64,000 nucleotides of DNA from Sympetrum striolatum (GCA_947579665.1 OX388349.1:71924841-71988840), one strand, 5' to 3'. Numbered from the stretch's first letter, positions 52,851 through 63,428 are shown. Made by a program: numbers and translations. Notes: generated by a model not told the origin, from the letters alone.

Positions 52851-53450
52851 ATGCATCAGCTTCTCATATTCATCATGTTTTTAATATCATATATGGCCTC
52901 TTGGAACATCGCCTGTTGTGATGATCGGAAAAATCTCCCTCTGGATTTTGGAAATGGGACTACATCCCAACTCCACACTCTATTGGACAACGAGAAAACA
53001 TCCAATGTTTTCTGTTCGGACGCCATCTTTCCTACGAACATTACGATTTTCGAGGTCCGTTTCTTTACAGTGACCGCGCATATTTTAATAAGACAGTAGA
53101 ACTTGTGATTCATTTTTTTATCCACACTTGGAGTACATCTTTTGCAACCTGACCTTTATTGGCCTTAGGAACGCAATGACTGCTCGAGTCAGGTTGGAAA
53201 ATTCTTTCTGCCTGCAACTCAAAAAAGACCACCAATGGTAATGTCGGACGTGAAGTGCTTTTCCTTGAAAACGGTTTTTGAGAATGAAATATCTCGAGTG
53301 ACCATGATATTAAGTTCGAGAAGTCATAACAAGAAGTATGCTTCAGTGATGGGAATCATAATGCTGCTGGAAAATGCTTACCACAGATTGCTTTTAGACG
53401 TGAAACTTCTCCAAAGTGAGTTACAGTGGTCTTTGAATGCCGGATAAGCG
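52851..53450 (+). pseudogene. Decayed paralogue of the secreted-protein gene at 54,747
   Basis: An ATG at 52851 opens a frame with a hydrophobic signal-like segment (LLIFIMFLISYMAS), then LDFGNGT and NVFCSDAIFPTN, matching VDFGND and EVLCSDATFPTG of the intact gene 1.9 kb downstream. After PTN the similarity moves to another frame (YDFRGPFLY, NKTVELVIHF against CDFQTALG, GTSHLVMNF). It then moves again (YIFCNLTFIGLRN against DTFCRMTFIGARY) and again (PPMVMSDV against PPARMSDV). At least three frame changes and in-frame stops break it, so it is a pseudogene from a tandem duplication. No TATA box like that of the intact copy was seen. Confidence 0.75.
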
Positions 53451-53629
53451 AACGACCAATGAATAATTAAAGCTACTAACGTACTTGTGCGTAATATGTT
53501 GTGTGAAATATAAATCTCGGAAGAAGAGAAATTCGTGGAAAATGATTCTGCTCGCGCAATATGAACCTTTCTTTTATTTGACGATTTGCAATTGGGTAGC
53601 ATGTTCGGCTTTGGTGAAAATGGTAAGAG

Positions 53630-53694
53630 GTGCGTCTCCCGGTTGGAGCCCTTGTGCGAAAAATGTATACTGTTGAAGCACTTTTAACAGTACT
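53630..53694. repeat. Short interspersed repeat, copy 2
   Basis: Partner of 22,738-22,822, ending GAAGCACTTTTAACAGTACT. It lies just 3' of the secreted-protein pseudogene. Confidence 0.55.
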
Positions 53695-54675
53695 AATAAT
53701 TATCGAAGAGATTTATCACCACCTGTTTCATCTATTTGCTAAGGAAAGGACATTTTCCAGAAAGTTTTCTTAGAAAATAGTCTAATCAAGTCTAATGTAT
53801 ATAAACTTTTCTTTATGCTATGTTTTATTAAAAATAGGATGTAGTTTCATCTGAAAAGTTTTTCCTGTTTCTTATTTCGATTTTATATTGACAATTTCAA
53901 AGTTATTCCTAAATTTATTCCTCCACTCTCAGATAAAATCGGCTCAAGAGTTCATGCGAAATAGCTCTTTCGCTAACAGAAGTATATGCTAAAGAATTAC
54001 ACGACTTTTGAACAGCACGTCTTCGCCATTTTCGTTTCTTTTTTGGGAGGGAGAAGGAGAGCCTCCCTGGAATCAGTGGCCTTTCGAGAACTTCTTTCTT
54101 TCTGAGTATATCTTCTTTCAGAATATTTCTCTCACGCAAAATTAAAATATATCTGCTGTACCTTACATTTCTACTTTAACCTACTCAATTTTAACATTAC
54201 GGCAATTTTAGAACGAATGAAAATTAACACGTGCCACTTCCTTAACAAATTTTTGTACGTGATTCATGATTCATAAAACACAATCATAAATATAAAACAC
54301 CAATATTAACCCCTTTCTAAGACGAAATCCCATCGTTCATTAACACAGGTTAACTTAAAACAGAATAAAAAATTCTAATATCGAAATATCAAAGTCATTT
54401 TCATCCAATTATTGATATTCTGTCGCATAAACGCATTATAATGCCAGGAGTGGAGTGATTATAGAGGCCTCGAGAAAAGGACTGATTCATAAAGGGCACG
54501 AGGGAAAATATTGAGAAATAATAACATGGAATTATTACCAAATCATCAAAAGGCATTGTTATATAACTTCAGTTCAAAAGAGTTTGAATGACTATGCTCG
54601 CAAAGTAAGTGATGCAGCGAAATCGTCAAGGAAATAAACAGCCGACGTTCATACTCCCTGAACTTCTGACCCGAC

Positions 54676-54684
54676 CTATAAAAG
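54676..54684 (+). promoter_or_regulatory. TATA box (CTATAAAAG) of the secreted-protein gene
   Basis: CTATAAAAG lies about 63-71 bp upstream of the ATG at 54747. This would place transcription start about 30 bp downstream, near 54707, and give a 5' leader of about 40 bp. Strong TATA boxes are typical of highly or inducibly expressed secreted-protein genes, which fits the signal peptide. Confidence 0.6.
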
Positions 54685-54746
54685 AAGTCTCTGATTGCTA
54701 TCTTTGCGCTAATGCATAATTTCCGTTCATTCTCGTACTCTCAACC

Positions 54747-55403
54747 ATGCTACAGCGTCCGGCAATCTTTCTACTGCCACTCCTGCTCTTGGCTGCTCGA
54801 AGTTTTGGAGACGACAGTGGTTCAAAACTTCTTCACGTAGATTTTGGGAACGATCGAGCATCGCTGCCTCCCTTGCTGTCGCTATCCGAGAAAGCGAAAC
54901 CGGAAGTATTGTGTTCGGATGCTACCTTTCCGACTGGCACCTTCTGCGACTTTCAGACTGCGCTCGGAAGAATCGGCAAGAGATTCCCCAGTCTAAATGG
55001 AACGAGTCATCTCGTCATGAATTTCCCTCATCCATCCTTGGAAGATACTTTCTGCAGAATGACTTTCATCGGCGCACGGTATGAGACTCCGGCTCGCGTT
55101 GTTTACGAGAGCATCTCTTGCACTCCAGAAGTTGCAGATCAGTCCATACCGCCAGCGAGGATGTCTGACGTGACGTTGGTGGAAATGAAGCTATTGGGTG
55201 GTGATCTTGTGTGCAATTGGGACCTGCATAATAAGACAGTTTTGAGTTCGGGGGGTGAAGATCAAAACGACAACTCTTTGGTTGGGTATTATTCTTTTAA
55301 CACGACTTGTGCGTTACCTGTTGTAATTGGCCGCCCTTTAGTACCCCAGGTAATCACTGTACATCTTCCCGACAGAATAAGGGAACGCCCTGTGAATGAC
55401 TGA
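54747..55403 (+). CDS. Secreted six-cysteine glycoprotein of unrecognised family (218 aa)
   Basis: I do not recognise this protein. It begins with a clear signal peptide (MLQRPAIFLLPLLLLAARS, cleavage likely near residues 20-22). The mature part has six cysteines in LCSD, TFCDF, TFCRM, ISCTP, VCNWD and TTCALP contexts, which could make three disulphides. Three N-glycosylation sequons occur (NGT, NKT, NTT). The open frame is GC-richer than the flanks and is preceded by a TATA box and a short 5' leader. A decayed tandem paralogue lies upstream on the same strand, and conserved blocks between the two support real coding history. A CAG|GTAATC near codon 200 could be a splice donor, so the last 10-15 residues are less certain. 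Function unknown; an extracellular role is inferred. Confidence 0.75.
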   Translation: MLQRPAIFLLPLLLLAARSFGDDSGSKLLHVDFGNDRASLPPLLSLSEKAKPEVLCSDATFPTGTFCDFQTALGRIGKRFPSLNGTSHLVMNFPHPSLEDTFCRMTFIGARYETPARVVYESISCTPEVADQSIPPARMSDVTLVEMKLLGGDLVCNWDLHNKTVLSSGGEDQNDNSLVGYYSFNTTCALPVVIGRPLVPQVITVHLPDRIRERPVND

Positions 55404-57505
55404 TAGCACAAACTGTTATTGATATTTCTTGCGTGGAATCTGGTGCCTTATAATACCCATTGCTTTAGGAAGACATTTAGTTTTCTAATGTACCATTAAT
55501 AGATAAGGACATTTGAGATTTAGATGTATAGTCCTCGCTCCGCCAGTGGCGTATGGCAGGGGGATGTTAGATTTGTGACTTTGTCAGAAAAGCATTAACG
55601 CTATCCAGGTTTTCACTACACAATGTGAAGTCCCTGAAATGGCAAATTATACATACTACCGATCAGGAGTAAATGTAATGAGTTTTTCTCGAAGGGAGAT
55701 ATATTACTGTATTTAGCAAAACATTAATAAGTTTACTGAGACTTTTTCATGGATCTAAAATTTGATACTGAATTGTATTAAACTGATTTGAAAACCTTTT
55801 ACCTGTATTTTTTACGAAATGCGAATTATATTGTATGTGAATCCCTTACTACTGAAATTTATTTTAATATTTTGTTTGTTAATATTTCCTGCTGTTCTAT
55901 AAAATTATATGAACTGTTTGTGTGACCTCTGTGATATTGAGATATCCTCTGAGTTCATAGTATACACGCTAAAATAGCCTTGTCGAGATTTATTCAGAGC
56001 TGTAGGTGATGAAGAAAAAGCAATAACAATTTCTGTAACGAATAAGAATAATTCTTCAAAACCTTTACCGATCTCTTAAATCTAATTAATTATCTCTAAT
56101 TAAAAGAAAGTACTCAAAAATTTTGATGGAATTGATAAGCATATTGTTATGAGATGTATCAAATATTTTGAAGATGAAATAACAAACAACTATTGCGTAC
56201 TCCCAATTAAAGTTTCATATTACTAGTTGATGAATAATTCGATCTAAAATCTTCATCGTTATTTTAATAAGAATCTCTCAATGGAGATCATTTCTTACGA
56301 TTTCGTCGGATATTAACTGCATCACTTATATATTTATTCTAAACATTTATTTAGCAATTTTTAGCGAATACTATTTCACTCTTTTTCTAATGCGTTCTTT
56401 CTTTTTAGTGACGTATTTTTTTAATTATAGCAGTGTTTTGCTCGATTTAGCATTATATATGTGACTAAACTGAATCGATAAAAAAATGTCATGAAAAAAT
56501 ATTACTGTGATTTGATTTAATAATTTGTCCGAGCCGTACCGCGCAGCGCTTACGAAATATCCGCCGCAATGCTAGGGTAGCAGCTGAATTGAAACAGTTT
56601 CAGAATAAGTGTTGTAGATTGACGTGGTATGAGACACTTCACCCATCGCCTTTTACCTTGCTGTTTCCCTTCTTTATCTCGAAATTGTCAGAAAATAATG
56701 TCCGCTATTTTGTTACTTTATAAATGAGCAAATTCTCATTTTTTAGCACAAAAACTTCGACGAATCGAAAGACAAAGAGTTGCACTAGATTACTGCGTTG
56801 TTGTTTTTTCCAACAGTTTTTCTTGAAAGTCTCTATAAATCAACGAACTTGAATGTTTCTGCGAAAAATCTGAGACCCATTTTCTGTGGAAAAATCTCAA
56901 GTTTGACACCCTGTAACTTTTTGACGCCTGAAAGTGTTAAAAAACACCAAATGGATTCATAAATTCATTTCTTTCAATAATCATGCGAAGTTTGAAGTTC
57001 CGCACACAGCAAATTGCCTCCCCTTCATAAATTTTATCTTTCATTTCTCTTAATAATTGATTTATTATGCGATATTTTAAAGTGAAAAACATTTATTTAC
57101 TATACGATCAGTATAATGAGCATAAGAATTGTTGTGTTGACATCATAAATTACGGAGTAACATCATCCAACTCAAGCTCAAGCGTAATTCCATAAGAAAA
57201 AGTGGAAAATGATTGCCCTGATACAATTTATGCTGCAAATAAGATGTAGACAACATAGGTAAGAGATTTAAACATTATTATTTATGATATTTAAAAAATA
57301 GCAATTACAAACAATATTCTGTGAACAACCTCTCCGACAAATATACGAAAATAAAAACATTCGAATTCTGTTGAAGAGTCTGTAGCAACGGTAGCAACCA
57401 ACTTTTATTTATATCAACGTAATTGCTTACTATTTTTTTCTCAAAATAAATGAGTTTTATAGTTGTTGTTTACTGAAAATTGATCTCTCTTGATCAATTC
57501 AACTG
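55404..57505. other. Intergenic region, no gene seen
   Basis: AT-rich. A segment near 56,520-57,060, with CGCAGCGCTTACGAAATATC and AAGTTTGAAGTTCCGCACAC, looks like degenerate repeat, but its class could not be decided. Confidence 0.35.
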
Positions 57506-57514
57506 GTTGCGTAT

Positions 57515-58609
57515 ATATATATATACGAGTAAAATGTAGCTTGCATACTGCAAGCAGATCGACAACACTAATTTCATAACGGCATTATATCGGGACGGTC
57601 CCGGAAAGGAAAAAAAGGATTGAAAATATACTTAAAATTCGCTTCAATTTAATCGTCTGGCATCGAACCCGGGTCTTTTTGGTGAAATTACTATGCAGCA
57701 CATCAGAAGATCATCTTCTCTAAATACGTGTGAAAATTCAAGCAGAAATATTGGCTGCAACTGCCTCAAACGAAGACCTACTTTTCACGAATGTTAATAG
57801 CCCTCTGGATTCGAACCAAGGACGATCTAGGAAATATAAAATATGTTTTCGAAATGTATCTATAAGTTCTATATATATGCCGAATTTCAAGTTTTAATAT
57901 TATTGGGAAGGGGTTCAAAATAATTCTTAAAAATCGGATCAGTGACTGATTGTAGAGACGCCTGGTGTCGAACCCTGGACGTATTGGAAGCTGTAAATGC
58001 ACAAAATTACTTGCTAGGACTTGATCTAATTTCATACAAAGTTTGAAGTCGATATCATACCGGGAAGTACCTAAAATGTGTTTCTGTTATCCCCATAAGA
58101 AATGCATTGTGGAGTGCAAATGACCCTCTGGGATCGAACCAAGGACCCTCAGCGAATATTTAAAATTTTATTATGAAATATATTTATGATTTCTAACCCC
58201 ATGCCAAATTTCAAGTTTCCATGCATTCGGCAAGAGGTCCAAAAAAAATCTTAAAAATCGCCACAACGCATTTTAAACGGCCGATTTTTGCCCCAACCTA
58301 GCATCGAACCCAGGATATTTAGCGTTAAACCAATTTATGTTTTCGATAGATCTTGTTCATATATATAGGCTCCTTGAGTTTTAATTCTCTACCTATCCGG
58401 GAAGTATTTTTTTTTAATTCCCGAAAATCAAAGCAATGCATTTAAACGGGAAAAATCGGGAATTTGGGGCCCTCTGGAATCGAACCCATGACACTGAGGA
58501 TCAAAATCCGCTTTTTTCTGGTGGTTACACGTTATGGCCAATACGCCGTAAAAATTTCAGCTCAATCACTCTTGTGGTTTAGGCTGTGAGTTTGTATCCT
58601 CTCTATATA
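57515..58609 (-). repeat. Modular repeat, copy E (tandem with copy F)
   Basis: Begins at a short TA run, then CGAGTAAAATGTAGCTTGCA and the hairpin, with TCGAACC-type motifs at about 57,663, 57,811, 57,968, 58,134, 58,304 and 58,480. It ends GTATCCTCTCTATATAT where copy F's inverted terminus starts. It is nearly identical to copy F at a constant offset of 1,137 bp over at least 800 bp. Its own terminal inverted repeats are missing. Confidence 0.8.
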
Positions 58610-59810
58610 TCTATTATATATAGATGCTTCTCCGGATTCATTCATGTATCCATATATATATTCGAGTAAAATGTAGCTTGCATACTGCAAGCAGATCGAC
58701 AACACTAATTTCATAACGGCATTATATCGGGACGGTCCCGGAAAGGAAAAAAAGGATTAAAAATATTCTTAAAATTCGCTTCAATTTAATCGTTTGGCAT
58801 CGAACCCGGGTCTTTTTGGTGAAATTTCTATGCAGCACATCAGAACATCATCTTCTCTAAATACGTGTGAAAATTCAAGCAGAAATATTGGCTGCAACTG
58901 CCTCAAACGAAGACCTACTTTTCACGAATGTTAATAGCTCTCTGGATTCGAACCAAGGACGATCTAGGAAATATAAAATATGTTTTCGAAATGTATCTAT
59001 AAGTTCTATATATATGCCGAATTTCAAGTTTTAATATTATTGGGAAGGGGTTCAAAATAATTCTTAAAGATCAGATCAGTGACTGATTGTAGAGACGCCT
59101 GGTGTCGAACCCTGGACGTATTGGAAGCTGTAAATGCACAAAATGACTTGCTAGGACCTGATCTAATTTCATAGAAAATTTGAAGTCAATATCATGCCGG
59201 GAAGTACCTCAAATGTGTTTCCGTTATCCCCATAAGAAATGCATTGTGGAGTGCAAATGGCCCTCTGGGATCGAACCAAGGACCATAAGCGAATACAAAA
59301 AAATTGATTATGAAATATTTTTATGATTTCTAACTCCATGCCAAATTTCAAGTTACCATGCATTCGGAAAGGGGTCCAAAAAAATTTGTTAAAATCGCCA
59401 CAATGCGTTTTAAACGGCCGATTTTTGCCCCGACCTAGCATCGAACCCAGGATATTTTCTGTAAAACTCATTTATGTTTTCGATAGATCATGTTCATATA
59501 TATAGGCTCCTTGAGTTTTGATTCTCTACATACCCGGAAAGTATTTTTTTTTAATTCCCGAAAATCAAAGCAATGCATTTAAACGGGAAAAATCGGGACT
59601 TTGGGGCCCTCTGGAATCGAACCCATGACACTGAGGTTCAAAATCGCAATTTTTCTGGAGGTTATACGTTATGGCCAATGTGTCGTAAAAATTTCATGCC
59701 ATTGACGCTAGTGGTTTAGCCTGTGACTTTGTATCCTCTCTATATATATATATATATATATGAATATATGATATATGAATGAATCCGGAGAAGCATCTAT
59801 ATATAATAGA
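58610..59810 (-). repeat. Modular repeat, copy F, with terminal inverted repeats
   Basis: The left end TCTATTATATATAGATGCTT then CTCCGGATTCATTCAT is the reverse complement of the right end (ATGAATGAATCCGGAGAAGC then ATCTATATATAATAGA), so this copy has inverted termini of about 35-50 bp. Six modules carry TCGAAC at 58,800, 58,948, 59,105, 59,271, 59,441 and 59,617 (spacing 148-176 bp). The hairpin GCTTGCATACTGCAAGC lies near 58,676. No transposase or reverse-transcriptase frame is present. Confidence 0.8.
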
Positions 59811-60513
59811 TTCTGATAAGTTGCGTATGTTTTGAATATTCTGAGTTACCTGTATGTATTAAATCTAATATATTTGCGTTGATAGATATTTACCGAGTGA
59901 CGGTTGTAAGTAAAAGGTTGTAGCAAACCTCCAACATCGTATAACAGACCAAAAAGGTAAACAAATTTTATTTTGTGATATGCAGAATGCAAAAATTGAT
60001 TTATTCGTTGTTTTAAAGTGCTTCCACTCCTTATTCATTTCCTACCCTTCTGTTAATGGTGTTTAATCTTTGTTTTTATTTGTTATTGTTTAATCTTTGT
60101 ATTTATTTATTATTTTTAAGATTGAGATACAATTCAGCTCCATAATACACTCACTTTCCGCAAAGAATATTCATCGGTGGTTATTAGAGTGATAAATAAT
60201 TTATTTTTTGTCATTTATGTTTAATGTTTGATTCATTTGTCTCCCTTTATCTATTTGAAAATATTTCTTTAAACGTGGCACTGCTTATCCTAATGTGAAC
60301 TTAGAATATATTTTTATATTGTCTTAGTTTAAGAAATTTTTCATTCAAAGTATATGGGATTGAATATTGAGATGATGTGGCTTTATAGACTACATTGTAA
60401 CATAATTTCTTGGTATATTGAATTAGAATGTCTGGTATTTGCTATCTATCAACAATTATGAAGCATGTGTTATGATCAAGGTTGTTAGAATGGTATTTAT
60501 TAAATTAAATATT

Positions 60514-60544
60514 CCCGTTGAGAATCAACGGGCACTTCTGCTAG
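60514..60544 (+). mobile_element. Helitron 3' terminus (5' end not located)
   Basis: A perfect 8-bp stem CCCGTTGA-GAA-TCAACGGG is followed 9 bp later by CTAG and a T. That is the standard Helitron 3' end. I could not place the matching 5' TC end. The preceding AT-rich stretch (59,829-60,513) would be the body of the element, and 60,545-61,107 shows no gene. Confidence 0.65.
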
Positions 60545-61115
60545 TATATGTATAAAAACAAAGTGTAATCCAAAATAATGTAAACTTGTGAAAATTTTAA
60601 AGATTCAATTTCTATCTTTCCTCTAAAATGGTGTACCGCTACTTTCTGAAAGCCAATACCTCTACGGAAGAGTCTGCTCAATTGGACAAAACAATAATTT
60701 GGAATATCCTTTTAAAATGCTAAGAAATAGAAATTTAATTGTATGCATTAAGTTAATAGGTATATGGTTGTTTCTGCGTTGTTATACTTACCATATAATG
60801 TCTTCTCGAAATTTTAGTAAATTCCGTAAGTATAGCATCATTAATATATATATGCCTGATAGGAATCTAAGGGCATTTCAGCTAGTTGTAACATTATTGA
60901 AAGTGCGGCGAAATAATGGATACACTTACCTTTCAGGAAATAAAGGGCATTGAGATTTTCCTATACCTAGTCCTGAAAACTAGAAAATTTATGTATTTTA
61001 AGTATTATTTTAATATAATCACAAAATGAAATGAAAGTAAAAAGATTTTATTAATATAAATTTGAGATAAATTAATACTTTTTACCACATTTAATACATT
61101 AATAAATATCATAAC

Positions 61116-62254
61116 CAGTGGCGGTGCGTGACTAGAAAACAAGGGGTTCAAGTGGCTGCGAATATGGTTGGATATTGTGGCTCATATTGGAATATTGACT
61201 CCTCCTTCATGGACGCAGGATAATTCACAACAACCGAGGATAATAGCAATAGAAATGTGAAAATAAATATTTCGGGTTGAATCAATATATGACTTTGCTG
61301 CACAAAATCCCCACATTCACGAAAATTGAGCTTTTTTTAATTCTCGCTTCATACTCCTTCGTATCTATTTTTTAAGACCAAAATACCTTTTAACTAAGTT
61401 GCATTTATTTGTTTAAAAAAAATATAATCATAAGAAAATAAATCAAATACCTTATATTGTTTTATTCAAGGTTGAAATTATTTCTGATCACCGTTTTACC
61501 CAAAACTGAAAGATCCAAACTGGCATTCTTGTGTCCTATAGATTCCTCATGCTTTATATTTTTTGAGATAAATGCCTTAAATCGAAAAAACCTATTTTTG
61601 TCCAGGTCGCGTCCTTGTCTTTCGCAAAGAGCAAACAAGGGAAACACTATTAGAAGAGTCACAGCCACAAATCCAACTGTTTCTCTCAAATATTTGTGGC
61701 CTAAACACTCGGTAGTATCTGTTACTCTGACTCTGAGATAGGTTCAGCAAAGGAATAGGCGTCCCTACTTCTTTTATTACACATTTTTCTTCAACAGAAA
61801 GAGAGAAAATTTTGATATCTTTCAGAAATTGAACACTAGTCATCGTGAAGAGTGAGAAAAACTATTCACAAACACGTAACGCAGTAGGTGTGTGTACTGA
61901 ATACGAAACACGCAAACACAACAACGTAACTGAATATGTAGACTGGAAACGAACGAACTCCGTAAATTCACAAAATTGCACCGTATATCACCATTACATA
62001 GCTATTTATCTAAAGTTTTATGTCGATATCATACCTGGATGATCCTAAAATAAGATTCAACTATCTCCTTTTGCAATACATAGAGGAATGTAAATGGTGC
62101 TCTTGAATCGAGCCAAAGATCATCAGGGAAACGTTAAACAGCGTATATGTAATGTATTTATGATCTATATTCACATGCCGGGTTTTAAGTTTCCATGTTA
62201 CCGGGAATGCATTAAAAAAAACTGAAAAATCGCCCAATGGACCCGCAGCCACTG
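61116..62254. mobile_element. 1.1-kb hAT element inserted at the GT11 stop codon
   Basis: Ends CAGTGGCGGTGCGTG (left) and, inverted, CAGTGGCTGCGGGTC (right), flanked by the identical 8-bp duplication ATCATAAC at 61108-61115 and 62255-62262. It contains a hAT transposase zinc-finger remnant on the minus strand and a fragment of the modular repeat (about 62,030-62,230), so it is an internally deleted, composite copy. Confidence 0.85.
61465..61843 (-). pseudogene. hAT transposase TTF-type zinc-finger fragment
   Basis: Two overlapping minus-strand frames together show the TTF-type layout known from hAT proteins: FERNSWICGCDSSN, then PLFALCERQG, DLDKNRFF, FKAFISKNIKHEESIGHKNA. In intact relatives this region has the W-x-FCFPCLLF and H-x4-H pattern. 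A frameshift near 61,650 separates the halves. The rest of the transposase is absent. Confidence 0.6.
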
Positions 62255-62255
62255 A

Positions 62256-63428
62256 TCATAACTGTTCCCAATTGGGTAATATTTTTGACAAATGGGTTGC
62301 TAAGTCATCTTTAACCTGTACATATCGAGAGATGTTAGTGACAATTGTGTGACCACCACTCAGCAGGCTGCCCGTCGATCCATATGTCCCATAGTCAATT
62401 ATGGTGTGATTCTGCATAGATAGGACTGCCAGATCATGGAACACACTCATATCTCTCTTTTCCTTCCAGTTATCAATGAAAGCACTATTTTCTAGACCAC
62501 CCCAATACACATCGTTTCTTTCGTTTACCAAGTTCTTCTTACACCATTCATAATCATCGCTGACAACGACGAAAACCATTCTAGCATAATCGTACAAGTC
62601 ATGCATTCTACTCATGGCACGTTTGTAATAATCAAGGTCAGCTAAGGACACATTTAGATGTTTTTTTCCCCGCAAATGATTTGGATAATCCGTTCTTCGC
62701 ACATGAATACCCACGAATATTTGATCACCACTTCCAATTCTCTTTTTCACACCATTTAACGTTGCCATAGCTAACTCCTTAACATCATCTCGAAGTTGAA
62801 ACACTTCCTTGAATCTACTAGGTCCAACTGGATCTAAGGCATGGGGAATATTTACCCATCGTGGCAAGATCAGGATGGTAGGTAGCTCTCCAGAATCTTT
62901 CAAACTCTTGATCTCTGGGACTGATTTGCGAGCAATATCTGGGTTGATATTAGGACCATACTTGAGCGTATGACAAAGGTGATCCCATGCAGAGGTACTG
63001 TTCGGAGGTTGGTCCTTGGACTTACAATTCTCAGCATTTCCTCCATGGATTCTTCTGCATGTGTCGGAGAGTATAGTGTCTTCAAACGCTGGAATTCTTA
63101 AATTTTTAAATACTTTGCTAAGACAGTCAAGGATATTCTTTGGAATATATAAGTTGTAACCCATAGTTTCTCCTACACCCAATACTGAAACATATTCCAA
63201 CACGCAGTTTCCCAATCGACCACCCTCTCTCACTGTTACTACGTTATCTGTGGGACAGTAAATGTTTCTCACATATGTTGTCGTGTTATTAATATCTTCG
63301 AAAAATATGATTCCGAAAGAAAAGAACATTAACAGAGATAACACCGCACACTTTGTCTTATTTCCATTTTTCATTGAAATTAAACGTTTATGAACTGTTC
63401 CCATATTAAATTTTCGGGATAAGCGCAA
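62256..63428 (-). CDS. GT11-family galactoside 2-alpha-L-fucosyltransferase-like protein, single exon (390 aa)
   Basis: Known role: GT11 enzymes transfer L-fucose from GDP-fucose in alpha-1,2 linkage to terminal galactose in the Golgi. Type II topology is visible: a short basic cytosolic tail, a membrane anchor near residues 27-45 (CAVLSLLMFFSFGIIFF), then a lumenal domain. Motifs: GRLGNCVLEYVSVLG (usual start GRLGNQ; the Gln is Cys here), the donor-binding motif FVGIHVRRTDYPNHLRGKKH, VFVVVSDDYEWCKKN, and DYGTYGSTGSLLSGG in place of the common GTFGxWxAxLxGG. Several sequons are present (NNT, NST, NVS, NHT, NIS). The frame is open and intronless over 1,173 bp. Met9 and Met18 are alternative starts. 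The TGA stop lies within an 8-bp hAT target-site duplication, so the insertion leaves the protein intact. Acceptor specificity is unknown. Confidence 0.88.
   Translation of the reverse strand: MRLSRKFNMGTVHKRLISMKNGNKTKCAVLSLLMFFSFGIIFFEDINNTTTYVRNIYCPTDNVVTVREGGRLGNCVLEYVSVLGVGETMGYNLYIPKNILDCLSKVFKNLRIPAFEDTILSDTCRRIHGGNAENCKSKDQPPNSTSAWDHLCHTLKYGPNINPDIARKSVPEIKSLKDSGELPTILILPRWVNIPHALDPVGPSRFKEVFQLRDDVKELAMATLNGVKKRIGSGDQIFVGIHVRRTDYPNHLRGKKHLNVSLADLDYYKRAMSRMHDLYDYARMVFVVVSDDYEWCKKNLVNERNDVYWGGLENSAFIDNWKEKRDMSVFHDLAVLSMQNHTIIDYGTYGSTGSLLSGGHTIVTNISRYVQVKDDLATHLSKILPNWEQL

Noticed and set aside
53915..54139. 74-codon minus-strand basic frame (PKKKRKWRRR) near the secreted-protein genes
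   Set aside because: Contains an NLS-like basic run but nothing else recognisable, and lies between a pseudogene and a promoter; most likely chance.
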